Assembly (NCBI GenBank): GCA_021784575.1
Contig: JAJYHX010000004.1
Span: 132,350 to 184,520, forward strand
Reading direction: 5' to 3'
Length of the DNA stretch: 52,171 bases
Source: Nitrospirota bacterium
Lineage (GTDB): Bacteria > Nitrospirota > JACRHJ01
In this document: piece by piece, positions 42,287 through 50,587 of the stretch
Layout: every line of letters starts with the position of its first letter
Position numbering within the stretch: position 1 is the first letter of the stretch
Notes under the pieces: model-generated
Database searches by the model: none
The model's input: only the letters and a program-made list of their open reading frames with translations
What the model was told of the DNA's origin: nothing
Program-made: the position numbers and the translations under genes

Positions 42287-43402
42287 ATGGAACCGGCCAT
42301 ATTCGCCGCGGACGGCGGCAGGGAGCTTCAGGATTTCATAAAACTCCCTTTCAGGCTCTACAGAAACGACCCGCTCTGGGTTCCGCAGCTCATAATGGAC
42401 CTAAAGTCCATCCTCGACAAAAAAAAGAACCCTTTCTTCGCCCACGCCGAGGCCCAATACTTCGTCGCGTATAACGGCAGGGAGCCCGTCGGGCGCGTCG
42501 CCGCCATAATAGACCGCAACTACAACAGATACCACAACGTGAACGCCGGGTGGTTCGGGTTCTTCGAGTGCATCAACGACAAGGATACCGCCGCGGCGCT
42601 CCTGCGCTCCGCGCACGGCTGGCTGAAGGACAGGGAGATGAACGTCGTCTACGGCCCGGCGTCCCCGACGCTGAACGACGAGGCCGGTATGCTCCTTGAA
42701 GGCTACGATAAAAGCCCCTGCATAATGATGCCCTACAATCCGCCCTACTACCACGAGCTTGTAAAATCCGCCGGCATGGAAAAGGCCCGGGACCTCTACG
42801 CCTGGTACTTAAGCTCCTCCGTGGAGCCGCCGGAGCGAATATCCCGCATAGTCGAGCGCATAAAGAAACGGGACAACATAACTCTCCGGTCGCTCGACAT
42901 GAAGCAGTTCCGGCGCGACCTGGAGATTGTAAAGGCGATTTACAACTCCGCCTGGGAGAATAACTGGGACTTTGCAAGCATGACGGACGCCGAGCTCGAA
43001 TACACGGCTGGGAAGCTGAAACCCATAGTCATGCCGGAGATGGTGCAGTTTATAGAGATCGACGGGCGGGCCGTCGCCGTGGCGATTGTCATGCCGGACA
43101 TAAACAGGGTGCTGAAAAAAATGGGCGGGCATCTGTTCCCGTTCGGCCTGCTGAAATTTTTATATTACCGGAAAAAGATCACCGAGGTGCGGCTGATGAT
43201 ACTCGGAGTGCTGCCGGAGTATCGCGGGCGGGGCTACGACGCCGTGCTCTACCACGCGATGCTCATGACGGCCAAGAAGGTCGGCATCACGGGCGGCGAG
43301 CTCTCCTGGACGCTGGAGGACAACGACGCCATAAACAAGGGCATCGAGGCCATGGGCGGGGAGATCTACAAAAGATACAGGGTGTATAAAAAGGATTTGT
43401 GA
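42287..43402 (+). CDS. GNAT-like acyltransferase, two-domain
   Basis: 371 residues from ATG 42287 (GAAAGGCG upstream). An upstream ATG at 42245 falls inside the -10 box. The C-terminal part carries the GNAT acetyl-CoA motif LGVLPEYRGRGYDAVL (R/Q-x-x-G-x-G) and the N-terminal half has a second, degenerate GNAT fold (PLWVPQLIMDLKSIL, GRVAAIIDRNYN). Tandem GNAT proteins of this kind are widespread with no assigned substrate. Divergent from galT; convergent with pyrF 12 bases downstream. Confidence 0.82.
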   Translation: MEPAIFAADGGRELQDFIKLPFRLYRNDPLWVPQLIMDLKSILDKKKNPFFAHAEAQYFVAYNGREPVGRVAAIIDRNYNRYHNVNAGWFGFFECINDKDTAAALLRSAHGWLKDREMNVVYGPASPTLNDEAGMLLEGYDKSPCIMMPYNPPYYHELVKSAGMEKARDLYAWYLSSSVEPPERISRIVERIKKRDNITLRSLDMKQFRRDLEIVKAIYNSAWENNWDFASMTDAELEYTAGKLKPIVMPEMVQFIEIDGRAVAVAIVMPDINRVLKKMGGHLFPFGLLKFLYYRKKITEVRLMILGVLPEYRGRGYDAVLYHAMLMTAKKVGITGGELSWTLEDNDAINKGIEAMGGEIYKRYRVYKKDL

Positions 43403-43414
43403 AATAAAATTAAA

Positions 43415-44212
43415 CTACCTGTATTTGTTGATGGCTTCCTGTAGTTTTCTGGTTTCCTCCTTCGGGTTTTCCGAGAATATTATCCCGCGCGAGGAATTTA
43501 TTATCAGGCCTTTCTTTCTCGAATTAATTCCCGCCTTCACAACCGGCTCGATTTCCCCGCCCTGCGCTCCGATTCCCGGCACCAAAAGCGTCATATCACC
43601 GACGACTTCCCTGATTTTCGCTATTTCTTCCGGGTAGGTCGCACCTGCCACCAACATGCAGTTTCCGTTTCTATTCCATTCGTTTTTCGCTTTTTCCGCC
43701 ACGATTTGCCAGAGCGGCTTCCCGTCCGTCAGCAAGTTTTGCAGCTCTCCGGAACCCGGATTGGAGGTCTTGCATAAAACGATAATTCCCTTGTCCGCCC
43801 TCTCCAGAAACGGCGAGAGCGATTCCCCGCCCAGATACGGCGAGACGGTCATCGCGTCGAAACCCAGCCAGTCGAAGATGAAATCCGTATAGCCCCTGTT
43901 GGTATTCCCAATATCCCCGCGTTTCGCGTCGCAGATAAGAAAAATGTCCGGATGCCTTTCCCTCAGGTAATCCGCGGTCATTTTCAGCTCCCGGATTCCC
44001 CTGTCGCCCCGCGCCTCGTAAAACGCGATATTGGGTTTATACGCCGCCGCGTACGGACTGGTCTGCTCGATAATATATTTGTTGAACTCTAACTGCGGAG
44101 ACTCCGTGCGCCTGAATCTTTCCGGCAGTTTTTCATAATCGCTGTCCAGCCCCACGCAGACCAGGGAATTTACCTTATCCGCCCTCAGATCGTATTTATC
44201 AATTATCGGCAT
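43415..44212 (-). CDS. pyrF: Orotidine 5'-phosphate decarboxylase (type 2)
   Basis: 265 residues. Decarboxylates OMP to UMP, last step of de novo pyrimidine synthesis. The catalytic motif DAKRGDIGNT has the D-x-K-x-x-D lysine. The length and segments such as CVGLDSDYEKLPERF, YKPNIAFYEARG and LVPGIGAQGG are those of the longer type 2 enzyme. Promoter on the minus strand: TTGACA, 16-bp spacer, TAATAT near 44270-44300. The ribosome site is weak. Slightly AT-richer than the neighbours. Confidence 0.95.
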   Translation of the reverse strand: MPIIDKYDLRADKVNSLVCVGLDSDYEKLPERFRRTESPQLEFNKYIIEQTSPYAAAYKPNIAFYEARGDRGIRELKMTADYLRERHPDIFLICDAKRGDIGNTNRGYTDFIFDWLGFDAMTVSPYLGGESLSPFLERADKGIIVLCKTSNPGSGELQNLLTDGKPLWQIVAEKAKNEWNRNGNCMLVAGATYPEEIAKIREVVGDMTLLVPGIGAQGGEIEPVVKAGINSRKKGLIINSSRGIIFSENPKEETRKLQEAINKYR

Positions 44213-44325
44213 TTTGTCTTTTTAAGCCGGATTCTCTCTTTCGCGGCCAACCGCCGCATCAACGGAAATATTACCTGCGCCGAATATTTTGTCAAGAAAA
44301 TAAAAGTGGGCACAAAAAAGAGTTT

Positions 44326-45720
44326 CTACCCTTCCTGCTGGATTGTCACGTAGAACGGCCTGCCGTTTCTGATTACCTGCACGAGGATGTTCCGGCCCTG
44401 GCGGGCCTTTGAGTATTCGCGGTAGAAATCCGATACGGTATTGATCCTTACGCCCTCTATCTTCTGAATCACGTCCCCGAAACGAAGCCCGCCCTCGAAT
44501 GCCGGACAGCCCGGGACGACCTTCAGGACAAGGAGGCCCACGGCCTTTGTCATCCCGAACCGCTCCGCAATCGGCTCGGATATGGGTTCAAGCGTGATTC
44601 CGCACTGCATCGCCACCCGCTCCGTCGCAAGCGAGTGCGCCTCGAGCTCGCCGAGTATCACGGGCAGGTGAACCCGCCTTCCGTCCCGCATGACGAGCAA
44701 GTCCACCCTCTTGCCTGCCGGCGAGCTGTAAATTTTTTCCTGGAACGAGCGGTTGTTCTTTATCTCGTCTCCGCTCCACTCAAGCACTACATCCCTCGGT
44801 TTTATGCCATATTCTTTGGCCGGGCTTCCGTCCAGCACGTCGGACACGAGCGCCCCCCTGACCTTGCCAAGTCCGAGCCGCTGTGCCAGCCCCTTGGTTA
44901 GATCCTGCCCTATCAGCCCCAGGTATCCGCGCGAGATACTGCCGTATTTAACAAGCTCCGCCATTATCTCCTTTGCCCGGTTTACGGGAATGGCGAAGCC
45001 TATCATCGTGCCTGGGCCCAGGTATGCGTTGTTTATCCCCACCACCTGCCCCCGGTCGTTTATCATCGGCCCGCCCGAGTTCCCCGGCTGGATGTTCAAG
45101 TCCGCCTGTATGAAATCGAAGAAGCCGACGTAGTGCGGCCCCGGAGGCCCGAAACCGGAGACTATCCCCGCCGATGAGAAGAAGTTCAACCCAAGGGGGT
45201 TTCCGAGCGCTATAACCCACTGGCCGACCTTCAGCTTAGAGGAATCCCCCATCCGCACCGGGACGACGTTGAAATCGGGCTTGATTTTGATTACCGCAAT
45301 GTCGGAGAGAGGGTCCGCCCCGATGACCCTGGCCCTGTATGTATGCCTGTCCTTCGTTATGACCTTTAAAACCTGCGCGCCCTCTATGACATGGTAGTTC
45401 GTCAGTATCAGGCCTTTCTTGTCCACGAAAAAGCCCGTCCCCTCCTTTGTCTCGGCTATCTCTATGTCGCCCTTGCCGGGCCGGGCGCCGCCTTGTCCGC
45501 CGCCGAGCATGAAGTCCGGGTGCGCAGCCAGGCCCTCGTTCTCTATCTTGACGAGCGAAGGCATGACCTTCTGTATCACCCCGGAGAAATCCGGCATGAC
45601 GGCACTTGCGCCCGTGCCGCAATGGCGGCCGGTGTCGCTGTCCTTCTGGAAGAGGGCGAAGGCGCCCAACGCTATTGCGGCGGCAAAAACCGCCAGGAAT
45701 AATACGGGTTTTTTGTTCAT
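44326..45720 (-). CDS. HtrA/DegP-type serine protease with two PDZ domains
   Basis: 464 residues. N-terminal membrane anchor or signal (LFLAVFAAAIALGAFAL), then a trypsin-like domain with triad H110 (NYHVIEG), D140 (SDIAVIKI) and S215 (GNSGGPM), then two PDZ domains (about 255-350 and 370-460; SRGYLGLIGQD, VVPGCPAFEGGLRFGD). Periplasmic quality control is the usual role. AAAGGGG lies 5 bases before ATG. The promoter region contains iterated CGTGTTCGTGA sites (45743-45837) rather than a clear sigma70 pair. Confidence 0.93.
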   Translation of the reverse strand: MNKKPVLFLAVFAAAIALGAFALFQKDSDTGRHCGTGASAVMPDFSGVIQKVMPSLVKIENEGLAAHPDFMLGGGQGGARPGKGDIEIAETKEGTGFFVDKKGLILTNYHVIEGAQVLKVITKDRHTYRARVIGADPLSDIAVIKIKPDFNVVPVRMGDSSKLKVGQWVIALGNPLGLNFFSSAGIVSGFGPPGPHYVGFFDFIQADLNIQPGNSGGPMINDRGQVVGINNAYLGPGTMIGFAIPVNRAKEIMAELVKYGSISRGYLGLIGQDLTKGLAQRLGLGKVRGALVSDVLDGSPAKEYGIKPRDVVLEWSGDEIKNNRSFQEKIYSSPAGKRVDLLVMRDGRRVHLPVILGELEAHSLATERVAMQCGITLEPISEPIAERFGMTKAVGLLVLKVVPGCPAFEGGLRFGDVIQKIEGVRINTVSDFYREYSKARQGRNILVQVIRNGRPFYVTIQQEG

Positions 45721-45742
45721 ATGGCCCCTTTTGAAGAAAATA

Positions 45743-45837
45743 CGTGTTCGTGAAGATAAAACCCGTGTTCGTGATTCGTTGCCCGTTTTCGTGGCGGAAT
45801 TTAAGAATTTAGGTTTTCACGAACATGAAACACGAAT
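45743..45837. promoter_or_regulatory. Iterated CGTGTTCGTGA sites between degP and tldD
   Basis: CGTGTTCGTGA at 45743-45753 and 45764-45774 (21 bp apart), a variant CGTTTTCGTGG at 45784-45794 (20 bp on), and inverted versions TCACGAACATG (45817-45827) and AACACGAAT (45829-45837). Spacing of about two helical turns suggests a regulator binding on one face. Regulator unknown. Confidence 0.6.
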
Positions 45838-45874
45838 TACGGCCCTGTTTAATTATATCACCCCGACGCGCCTC

Positions 45875-45904
45875 TTGACAAAGCCGCCCGGCGCATGTTA
45901 CACA
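45875..45904 (+). promoter_or_regulatory. Promoter of tldD, nearly leaderless
   Basis: TTGACA (45875-45880), 18-bp spacer, TACACA (45899-45904). Start predicted at about 45911, three bases before the ATG at 45914. Confidence 0.6.
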
Positions 45905-45913
45905 TACAGGCCT

Positions 45914-47299
45914 ATGGACATAAAAGATTTGAAACCGCTTATGTCGGAGATTGTCTCCGACATGGAAAATACCGTCCCCTACGCCTGCGGGCTTGTCATG
46001 GAAACGCTGGGCGAGCGCGTGGTCGTTATGACGAAGGAATCCCGCGTCGAGCCGCTCGACCCCTCGAGGGGCGCCGTCCTGACGGTATTTACGGGGAGCG
46101 CGTTCATCGAGCGCTCCACCTCCGACCTCTCCCCGGACGGGCTTAAGAAAGCCGCGGGCGAGCTTGTCAAGTCCGCGGAGCTTGCCGGGGCGGGCGGGAA
46201 TATCCGCATAGACCCCGGCGAGAGGCTTGAGAAGGACTTCGACATAAAGGAATCCGTCCCGAACGCCTCCGTGCCCCTGGAGGACAAGGTAGGGCGCTGC
46301 TCGGAATACATGGAGAAGCTCCGTGGCATGGACGGGCGCATCGTGAACGCCGTCTCCGTATACGCATATACCAGGAACCGCGAGCTTTATGTAAACAGGA
46401 GCAAAACTCTCTTCCAGGACATAAAAAGGGGGCAGGCGGTCATACAGGCCGTCATGAAGGACGGGGAAAACACCGCGCAGCTCCATGAAGGCGACTCCCG
46501 GCAGGGCGGCTACGAGAACTCCGTCATACCGGAGGAGAGGTTCGACTCCCTCGTCCGGGACTGCGGACGCATACTGAAGGCCCCGCGGCTTGCCCCCGGC
46601 TTTTACGACTGCATATTCTCGCCTGAATTCGCCGGCATCACGGCGCACGAGTGCTTCGGACACGGCACCGAGACGGACATGTTCTTGAAAGGCCGCTCAC
46701 GCGCGCAGGAATACATGAACAAGCCCGTAGGCTCCAGCCTTGTCAACATGTTCGACTCGCCGGCCGAGCCGGGCGCGGCGGCAAGCTTCTTCTTCGACCA
46801 CGAGGGCCAGCTTTCTTCGCGCACGCAGATTATAAAGGACGGCGTCCTCGTCTCCGGCATTACGGACTTAAACTCCGCCACGCGCCTGGGCGTGAAGAGG
46901 ACCGCAAACGGGCGGCGCGAATCCTACGAGCGCAAGGCCTACGCGCGAATGACGAACACGTTCTTCGGCCCCGGGAGCGACACGTTCGAGGATATGCTGA
47001 AGAGTATAGATTTCGGCTATTACCTCACCCACCCCAGCAACGGCATGGAAGACCCGAAGGGCTGGGGCATACAGCTCGAAGGCTACCTTGCGGAAGAGAT
47101 TCGCGGCGGGAAGCTCACAGGCAACGTCTACACCCCGGTAATCGTCACGGGGTATCTGCCGGACATGCTTGGCTCCATAAGCATGGTGGGCGATAAATCG
47201 ACCCTCTTCGGCCTCGGCTACTGCGGCAAGGGCCACAAGGAGTGGGTGAAGGTTACCGACGGCGGCCCATATCTAAAGCTCAAGGCGAGACTGGCGTAA
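45914..47299 (+). CDS. tldD: Metalloprotease TldD
   Basis: 461 residues from ATG 45914; an in-frame open stretch upstream belongs to non-coding and antisense sequence. TldD has the zinc motif HECFGH (H245, E246, H250; HExxxH) followed by GTETDMFLK, and later segments FGPGSDTFEDM and MLGSISMVGDKSTLFGLGYCGKG. TldD normally pairs with TldE (PmbA) to trim peptides such as microcin precursors or CcdA; tldE is not in view. The start is near-leaderless, as in hflX and dinG. Confidence 0.93.
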   Translation: MDIKDLKPLMSEIVSDMENTVPYACGLVMETLGERVVVMTKESRVEPLDPSRGAVLTVFTGSAFIERSTSDLSPDGLKKAAGELVKSAELAGAGGNIRIDPGERLEKDFDIKESVPNASVPLEDKVGRCSEYMEKLRGMDGRIVNAVSVYAYTRNRELYVNRSKTLFQDIKRGQAVIQAVMKDGENTAQLHEGDSRQGGYENSVIPEERFDSLVRDCGRILKAPRLAPGFYDCIFSPEFAGITAHECFGHGTETDMFLKGRSRAQEYMNKPVGSSLVNMFDSPAEPGAAASFFFDHEGQLSSRTQIIKDGVLVSGITDLNSATRLGVKRTANGRRESYERKAYARMTNTFFGPGSDTFEDMLKSIDFGYYLTHPSNGMEDPKGWGIQLEGYLAEEIRGGKLTGNVYTPVIVTGYLPDMLGSISMVGDKSTLFGLGYCGKGHKEWVKVTDGGPYLKLKARLA

Positions 47300-47346
47300 C
47301 CGTGCAAATTTCCCCTTTGCGCAGGTTCGCGCCGGATGCCGCGATA

Positions 47347-47481
47347 CCTGCATCGTGAGCCCACCGAACAGCAACGAAGGAAAAACTTATTACCAGGACA
47401 ACCTTGACCATATGTTCATTGCCCCTGCATCGGGAACCCGTCGAACAGCAAGAAAGGAAAAGCTTTTTTACCTTGACAAGG
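47347..47481. repeat. Direct repeat of about 55 bp upstream of tRNA-Ala
   Basis: CCTGCATCG...CGAACAGCAA...GAAGGAAAA...ACCTTGAC occurs at 47347-47409 and again at 47424-47481 with about 80% identity; the first copy has a roughly 10-bp insertion before TTGAC. The second copy includes the -35 box of the tRNA promoter. Confidence 0.8.
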
Positions 47482-47502
47482 AAGCGCCCGGGGTGCTAAC
47501 AT
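47473..47502 (+). promoter_or_regulatory. Promoter of tRNA-Ala
   Basis: TTGACA (47473-47478), 18-bp spacer, TAACAT (47497-47502), start near 47509. Confidence 0.8.
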
Positions 47503-48680
47503 CACCTCCCTGAACCGAACGCGGGGCTGTGGCGCAGCTGGGAGCGCGCTTGACTGGCAGTCAAGAGGTCAGGGGTTCGATCCCCCTCAGCTCCACCAAA
47601 AAAATCAAGGGGTTGGGCATCACGCTCAGCCCCTTCGTTTTTACAGGTGTCCGTATAGGTGTCCCCGCCGTCCAGCCTTCTAATCGCTTCATGCTCAAAA
47701 TCCTCAGGCGTTACCACGTAATATTTCAGCGTCGTTTCTATCTTCTTATGCCCCATCCACTTCTGGAGCATCTTCGGCGGTATCCCCATCAGGACGCAGT
47801 TTGTCCCGAATGTCCGACGAAGGTCATGGAATCTGACATCAGAAAGCCCGGCCCTTTCAATAGCCGCACGGAAAGACTTTTTAATATCCTTAATCCGCCG
47901 ACCATACCTGTCATGGAATACATAAAAACCCTTTTGGCGGTTTAGAAGGTGCGTGAGTTCAGCCTTAGCGGTTTCGTTCAAAGGAACAATCCTCGCATAG
48001 CCCCCTTTGCCGTCTTCAACTTCAAGGACGCCCCTGTCAAGGTATATATGCGACCACTTAATGGATAACAGTTCTTCCTTCCGAAGGCCGGTATGAAGCC
48101 CTACAATTACCAGGGGCTTTAGATAAGTTACTCCCGCGCCGTTACAGGCTTCAATTAATTTTTCGGCCTCCCAATGGCGCAGGAAACGCTGTCTTGCCTT
48201 TTCCCTTTCAAGCTTGAAGCCCTTTACCGGGTTGACCTTTAAGAAGCCCCACTCTATAGCCTTGGTTAATATACCCTTTAAAATTACCGTCTCACGGTTG
48301 ACCATACAGACGCCGACTTCCTGGGAACGCTTTGCATAAAAAGTTTCTATATGATAGCGGTTGATCTCCGTAAGGAGGAAATCACCAAAGAAGCTGATAA
48401 GCTGTTTGACAAGATAAGTATAAGTCTGATACGACCTCTTTTTAGAGGCATGTTTTTGAAGGTATTCGGGGACAAAATCCTTGAACTTTACTTGGGGAAG
48501 GAATTTTTCGGGGAATAATTTTCTTTCGGATATCTCGGTTCTAAGCTTGGCCTCGTATTCCTGAGCCATCCGTTTAGAGGTCAGGCCGGTAGCAAAATAT
48601 TTCTTTTTGCCGTGCTCATCAGCAATTCGCACAGCCCATTCAGTTCTATTGTTTGTTATATTCCATTTTGGTATTAACAT
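47502..48680 (-). CDS. Tyrosine recombinase (phage-type integrase)
   Basis: 392 residues with N-terminal SAM-like core-binding domain (about 60-160) and catalytic domain: R200 in TGLRKEEL, H285 and R288 in HDLRR, H311 in GHKKIETTLKYY, and Tyr320/321. The reading frame ends at 47502 after passing antisense through the whole tRNA-Ala; residues 361-386 are tRNA-encoded (AEGDRTPDL). The natural C-terminus is therefore probably nearer residue 345-360, and this C-terminus is a product of integration. Ribosome site AAGGGG upstream of ATG. Adjacent to the excisionase-like gene. Confidence 0.93.
   Translation of the reverse strand: MLIPKWNITNNRTEWAVRIADEHGKKKYFATGLTSKRMAQEYEAKLRTEISERKLFPEKFLPQVKFKDFVPEYLQKHASKKRSYQTYTYLVKQLISFFGDFLLTEINRYHIETFYAKRSQEVGVCMVNRETVILKGILTKAIEWGFLKVNPVKGFKLEREKARQRFLRHWEAEKLIEACNGAGVTYLKPLVIVGLHTGLRKEELLSIKWSHIYLDRGVLEVEDGKGGYARIVPLNETAKAELTHLLNRQKGFYVFHDRYGRRIKDIKKSFRAAIERAGLSDVRFHDLRRTFGTNCVLMGIPPKMLQKWMGHKKIETTLKYYVVTPEDFEHEAIRRLDGGDTYTDTCKNEGAERDAQPLDFFGGAEGDRTPDLLTASQARSQLRHSPAFGSGR
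47523..47598 (+). tRNA. tRNA-Ala (anticodon GGC)
   Basis: 76 nt with encoded CCA. The acceptor stem GGGGCTG pairs with CAGCTCC (one G-T), the D arm is GCGC-GCGC, the anticodon stem CTTGA/TCAAG encloses loop CTGGCAG (anticodon GGC, reading GCC/GCT), and the T arm is AGGGG-TTCGATC-CCCCT. Its 3' half is the likely integration site of the element downstream. Confidence 0.97.
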
Positions 48681-48849
48681 TGGGAAGCCCCTTAGCCTCT
48701 ACAGACTCGACATATGATTCCTTGAATCTCACAGAACGCCCCAATTTTATCGGAACCAACGCACCCTTCATTACCCATTGACGAAGGGTATTAACCGCAA
48801 TTTGCCAACGCTCCGAAAGGTCATCGTATGTTAGAAGCCTACCGGTCAT
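48646..48849 (-). CDS. Excisionase/AlpA-like HTH protein
   Basis: 67 residues with a MerR-type helix-turn-helix: LLTYDDLSERWQIAVNTLRQWVMKG. Such small proteins next to integrases act as directionality factors (Xis/AlpA). The frame overlaps the integrase start by 35 bp and the two are probably co-transcribed. AAAGG lies upstream of the start. Recognised by context and HTH pattern, not by a unique motif. Confidence 0.8.
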   Translation of the reverse strand: MTGRLLTYDDLSERWQIAVNTLRQWVMKGALVPIKLGRSVRFKESYVESVEAKGLPNVNTKMEYNKQ

Positions 48850-48852
48850 AAA

Positions 48853-49167
48853 TTAAACCTTTGGTTTGGGGGGCCTACCGACTTTCCTTTTGACCTTATC
48901 GATAGCCTCAGTAACCGTTGCATCTACGGCCAACAGCTTTTTTACAGATGGCGCCTCTCTGAATCTCTTCCTAAAATCCCTTCCGCCCGGCGTGCTATTT
49001 ATTAACATGTCGAACTCTTCCTGAGTTAACTCCCTGCCCTTCTTAAACTCTGCAATGTAATATTTGAGCATCCAGGAGGCGACCTCTGATACTGACACCC
49101 TTCTCGGAAGGTCTTGCAGTTCGTCATAAACATCAGAATCGATTGTCAATGTAATTTGTTTTCTCAT
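48853..49167 (-). CDS. Ribbon-helix-helix protein with AT-hook-like tail
   Basis: 104 residues. The N-terminal 50 residues have the RHH pattern: beta strand KQITLTIDS, then helices DVYDELQDLPRR and SVSEVASWMLKYYI. The C-terminus ends KRKVGRPPKPKV, an AT-hook-like GRP motif. Likely DNA-binding regulator of the element. It stands upstream of the excisionase-like gene, three bases apart. The promoter is TTGACA, 17-bp spacer, TAAATT on the minus strand at 49273-49245. Confidence 0.75.
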   Translation of the reverse strand: MRKQITLTIDSDVYDELQDLPRRVSVSEVASWMLKYYIAEFKKGRELTQEEFDMLINSTPGGRDFRKRFREAPSVKKLLAVDATVTEAIDKVKRKVGRPPKPKV

Positions 49168-49244
49168 AGGGTCTCATGTCCCTTTCGTTAAAATACGGGG
49201 AATCCGTCCCCGGGCTTATAGCCCCGCCATTCTTAGGCAATTGA
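49168..49244. other. Leader of the RHH gene with small inverted repeats
   Basis: Contains GGGG-AATCCGT-CCCC and GGGCTTATAGCCCC-type inverted repeats between the promoter and the RHH start. Possible autoregulatory site; no gene. Confidence 0.4.
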
Positions 49245-49273
49245 AATTTAGCACCGATTAAAATACTTGTCAA
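49245..49273 (-). promoter_or_regulatory. Promoter of the RHH-excisionase-integrase run
   Basis: Minus strand TTGACA (49273-49268), 17-bp spacer, TAAATT (49250-49245). Confidence 0.7.
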
Positions 49274-49377
49274 GTAGAATTTAAAAATGTTCTAATTATA
49301 CACTTGTTGCAGTTATAGGCATTATATATCAAGTTATCAGGGCGGCTCAGTGGGCGCGAGGCTGCATGTAACGGGGG

Positions 49378-49406
49378 TTGACATTAACCGCTAAATAAGA
49401 TATTAT
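49378..49406 (+). promoter_or_regulatory. Promoter of the 49484 gene
   Basis: TTGACA (49378-49383), 17-bp spacer, TATTAT (49401-49406), start near 49413. Confidence 0.75.
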
Positions 49407-49483
49407 GATCGACATTATTCAATCTTATTGGCTAAATAGAATCGTTTTCTGGAACAAAAGCAACAGCTATATTATGGGGTTGC

Positions 49484-49918
49484 ATGGCGATACCCACTAA
49501 CCCATGGATGACAGCAGCTACAAGATTAAGAGGGCAGCATGCGCAAAATCCGGACGGAATATTTCATGCGCTTGATTTTCTGATAACTCATGCCCTTGGT
49601 TATGACAACAGGATTAGACTGGACGACCTTGTCGAACATGTAAATAATCAAGGATTTAATTTGGGAAGGGAAGAGTTTCAACAAAATGTCTTAATTCAAT
49701 TGAAACAAGCTGGAACAATTGCTACGCTGGTTTATCCGGGAAGAAATGGCGGAGTTTTTATTCCACGTTCGCAACATGACCTAGAACATGCAGTCAGCCA
49801 AGTATTTGATAGAGTCGAGGCTGAATTAGAAAATATTGCCGGCTCTTCACAAGGTGCAACTTTTCATCAGACTATTATTGATATTCGAAGGCACGTCCAC
49901 AGTCATCGACCAGTATAA
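49484..49918 (+). CDS. Small protein, probably winged-helix-like, associated with the R-M genes
   Basis: 144 residues, not recognised. The segment RIRLDDLVEHVNNQGFNLGR, EEFQQNVLIQLKQAGTIATL and YPGRNGGVFIP has the spacing of a winged helix with a wing, so it may bind DNA. It converges on the restriction gene (6-bp gap) and has its own promoter. It could be a controller of the pair, an accessory nuclease subunit or unrelated cargo; nothing in the sequence decides. Confidence 0.6.
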   Translation: MAIPTNPWMTAATRLRGQHAQNPDGIFHALDFLITHALGYDNRIRLDDLVEHVNNQGFNLGREEFQQNVLIQLKQAGTIATLVYPGRNGGVFIPRSQHDLEHAVSQVFDRVEAELENIAGSSQGATFHQTIIDIRRHVHSHRPV

Positions 49919-49924
49919 CGAATT

Positions 49925-50587
49925 TTACACTTTTCCGCTGGCAATAATTAAAGGCTCAGAATACAATCGAAGGTTATCTGAATTGAACTCATATTTGACA
50001 TCAACTAAAAGATTTTCTATTGCCAATAACTTCCACTCCCTACACTTATAAATATTGTTTTTCTCCTCCCGGCCATCTACGTAAATCTCGTAAGATAAAA
50101 CAAAATGATGCGCATCTTTTGTTACTTTAAAATTTTCGGAAGGCGACAAATAAAAGGAGCGCTGGGTAGTTGCTATGTTTTCTTTATTGAATGTTTTACA
50201 CTCTAAATAATTTGTCCTACCAAATTCGTCGATAAAATATATATCTGGATAACCCGTCGTCTTCATATTCCCATTACAACATACCGGAGTGCCCGCATGA
50301 TAGCGAGAAGTGTTCAATGCATCCCTTACAAAAGGTTCAATATCATTTCCAACTTCATTTGGTCTTGGTCTACGAATACCCGATACGTTCACCCTTGAGG
50401 CGGCCATATTTGCAACCCGAATTAATACTGATCGAATTTTCGCATCCTTTTCATCATCAGGGTTGAATGGAATTATTTTACATCCGCATAAAGATTCAAT
50501 AACAAGATTCAAGGGTATATTCTTTATAGGCGTCAGCATTTGTTTTATGACGTCCTCTAAATTTTTTACATATCGCTCATCTTTCAT
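49925..50587 (-). CDS. Type II restriction endonuclease (PD-(D/E)XK fold)
   Basis: 220 residues. The catalytic core is G-Y-P-D-I-Y-F-I-D with D115, then E129-x-K131 (YLECKTF), the PD...ExK pattern of type II enzymes. Overlaps the methyltransferase gene by 4 bp (ATGA), so the pair is translated together with the methylase first. Recognition site not deducible. Low GC like the rest of the element. Confidence 0.85.
   Translation of the reverse strand: MKDERYVKNLEDVIKQMLTPIKNIPLNLVIESLCGCKIIPFNPDDEKDAKIRSVLIRVANMAASRVNVSGIRRPRPNEVGNDIEPFVRDALNTSRYHAGTPVCCNGNMKTTGYPDIYFIDEFGRTNYLECKTFNKENIATTQRSFYLSPSENFKVTKDAHHFVLSYEIYVDGREEKNNIYKCREWKLLAIENLLVDVKYEFNSDNLRLYSEPLIIASGKV

Noticed and set aside
45419-45913. 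Upstream extension of the tldD frame
   Set aside because: Runs antisense over degP and through the iterated promoter region; TldD homology begins at 45914.
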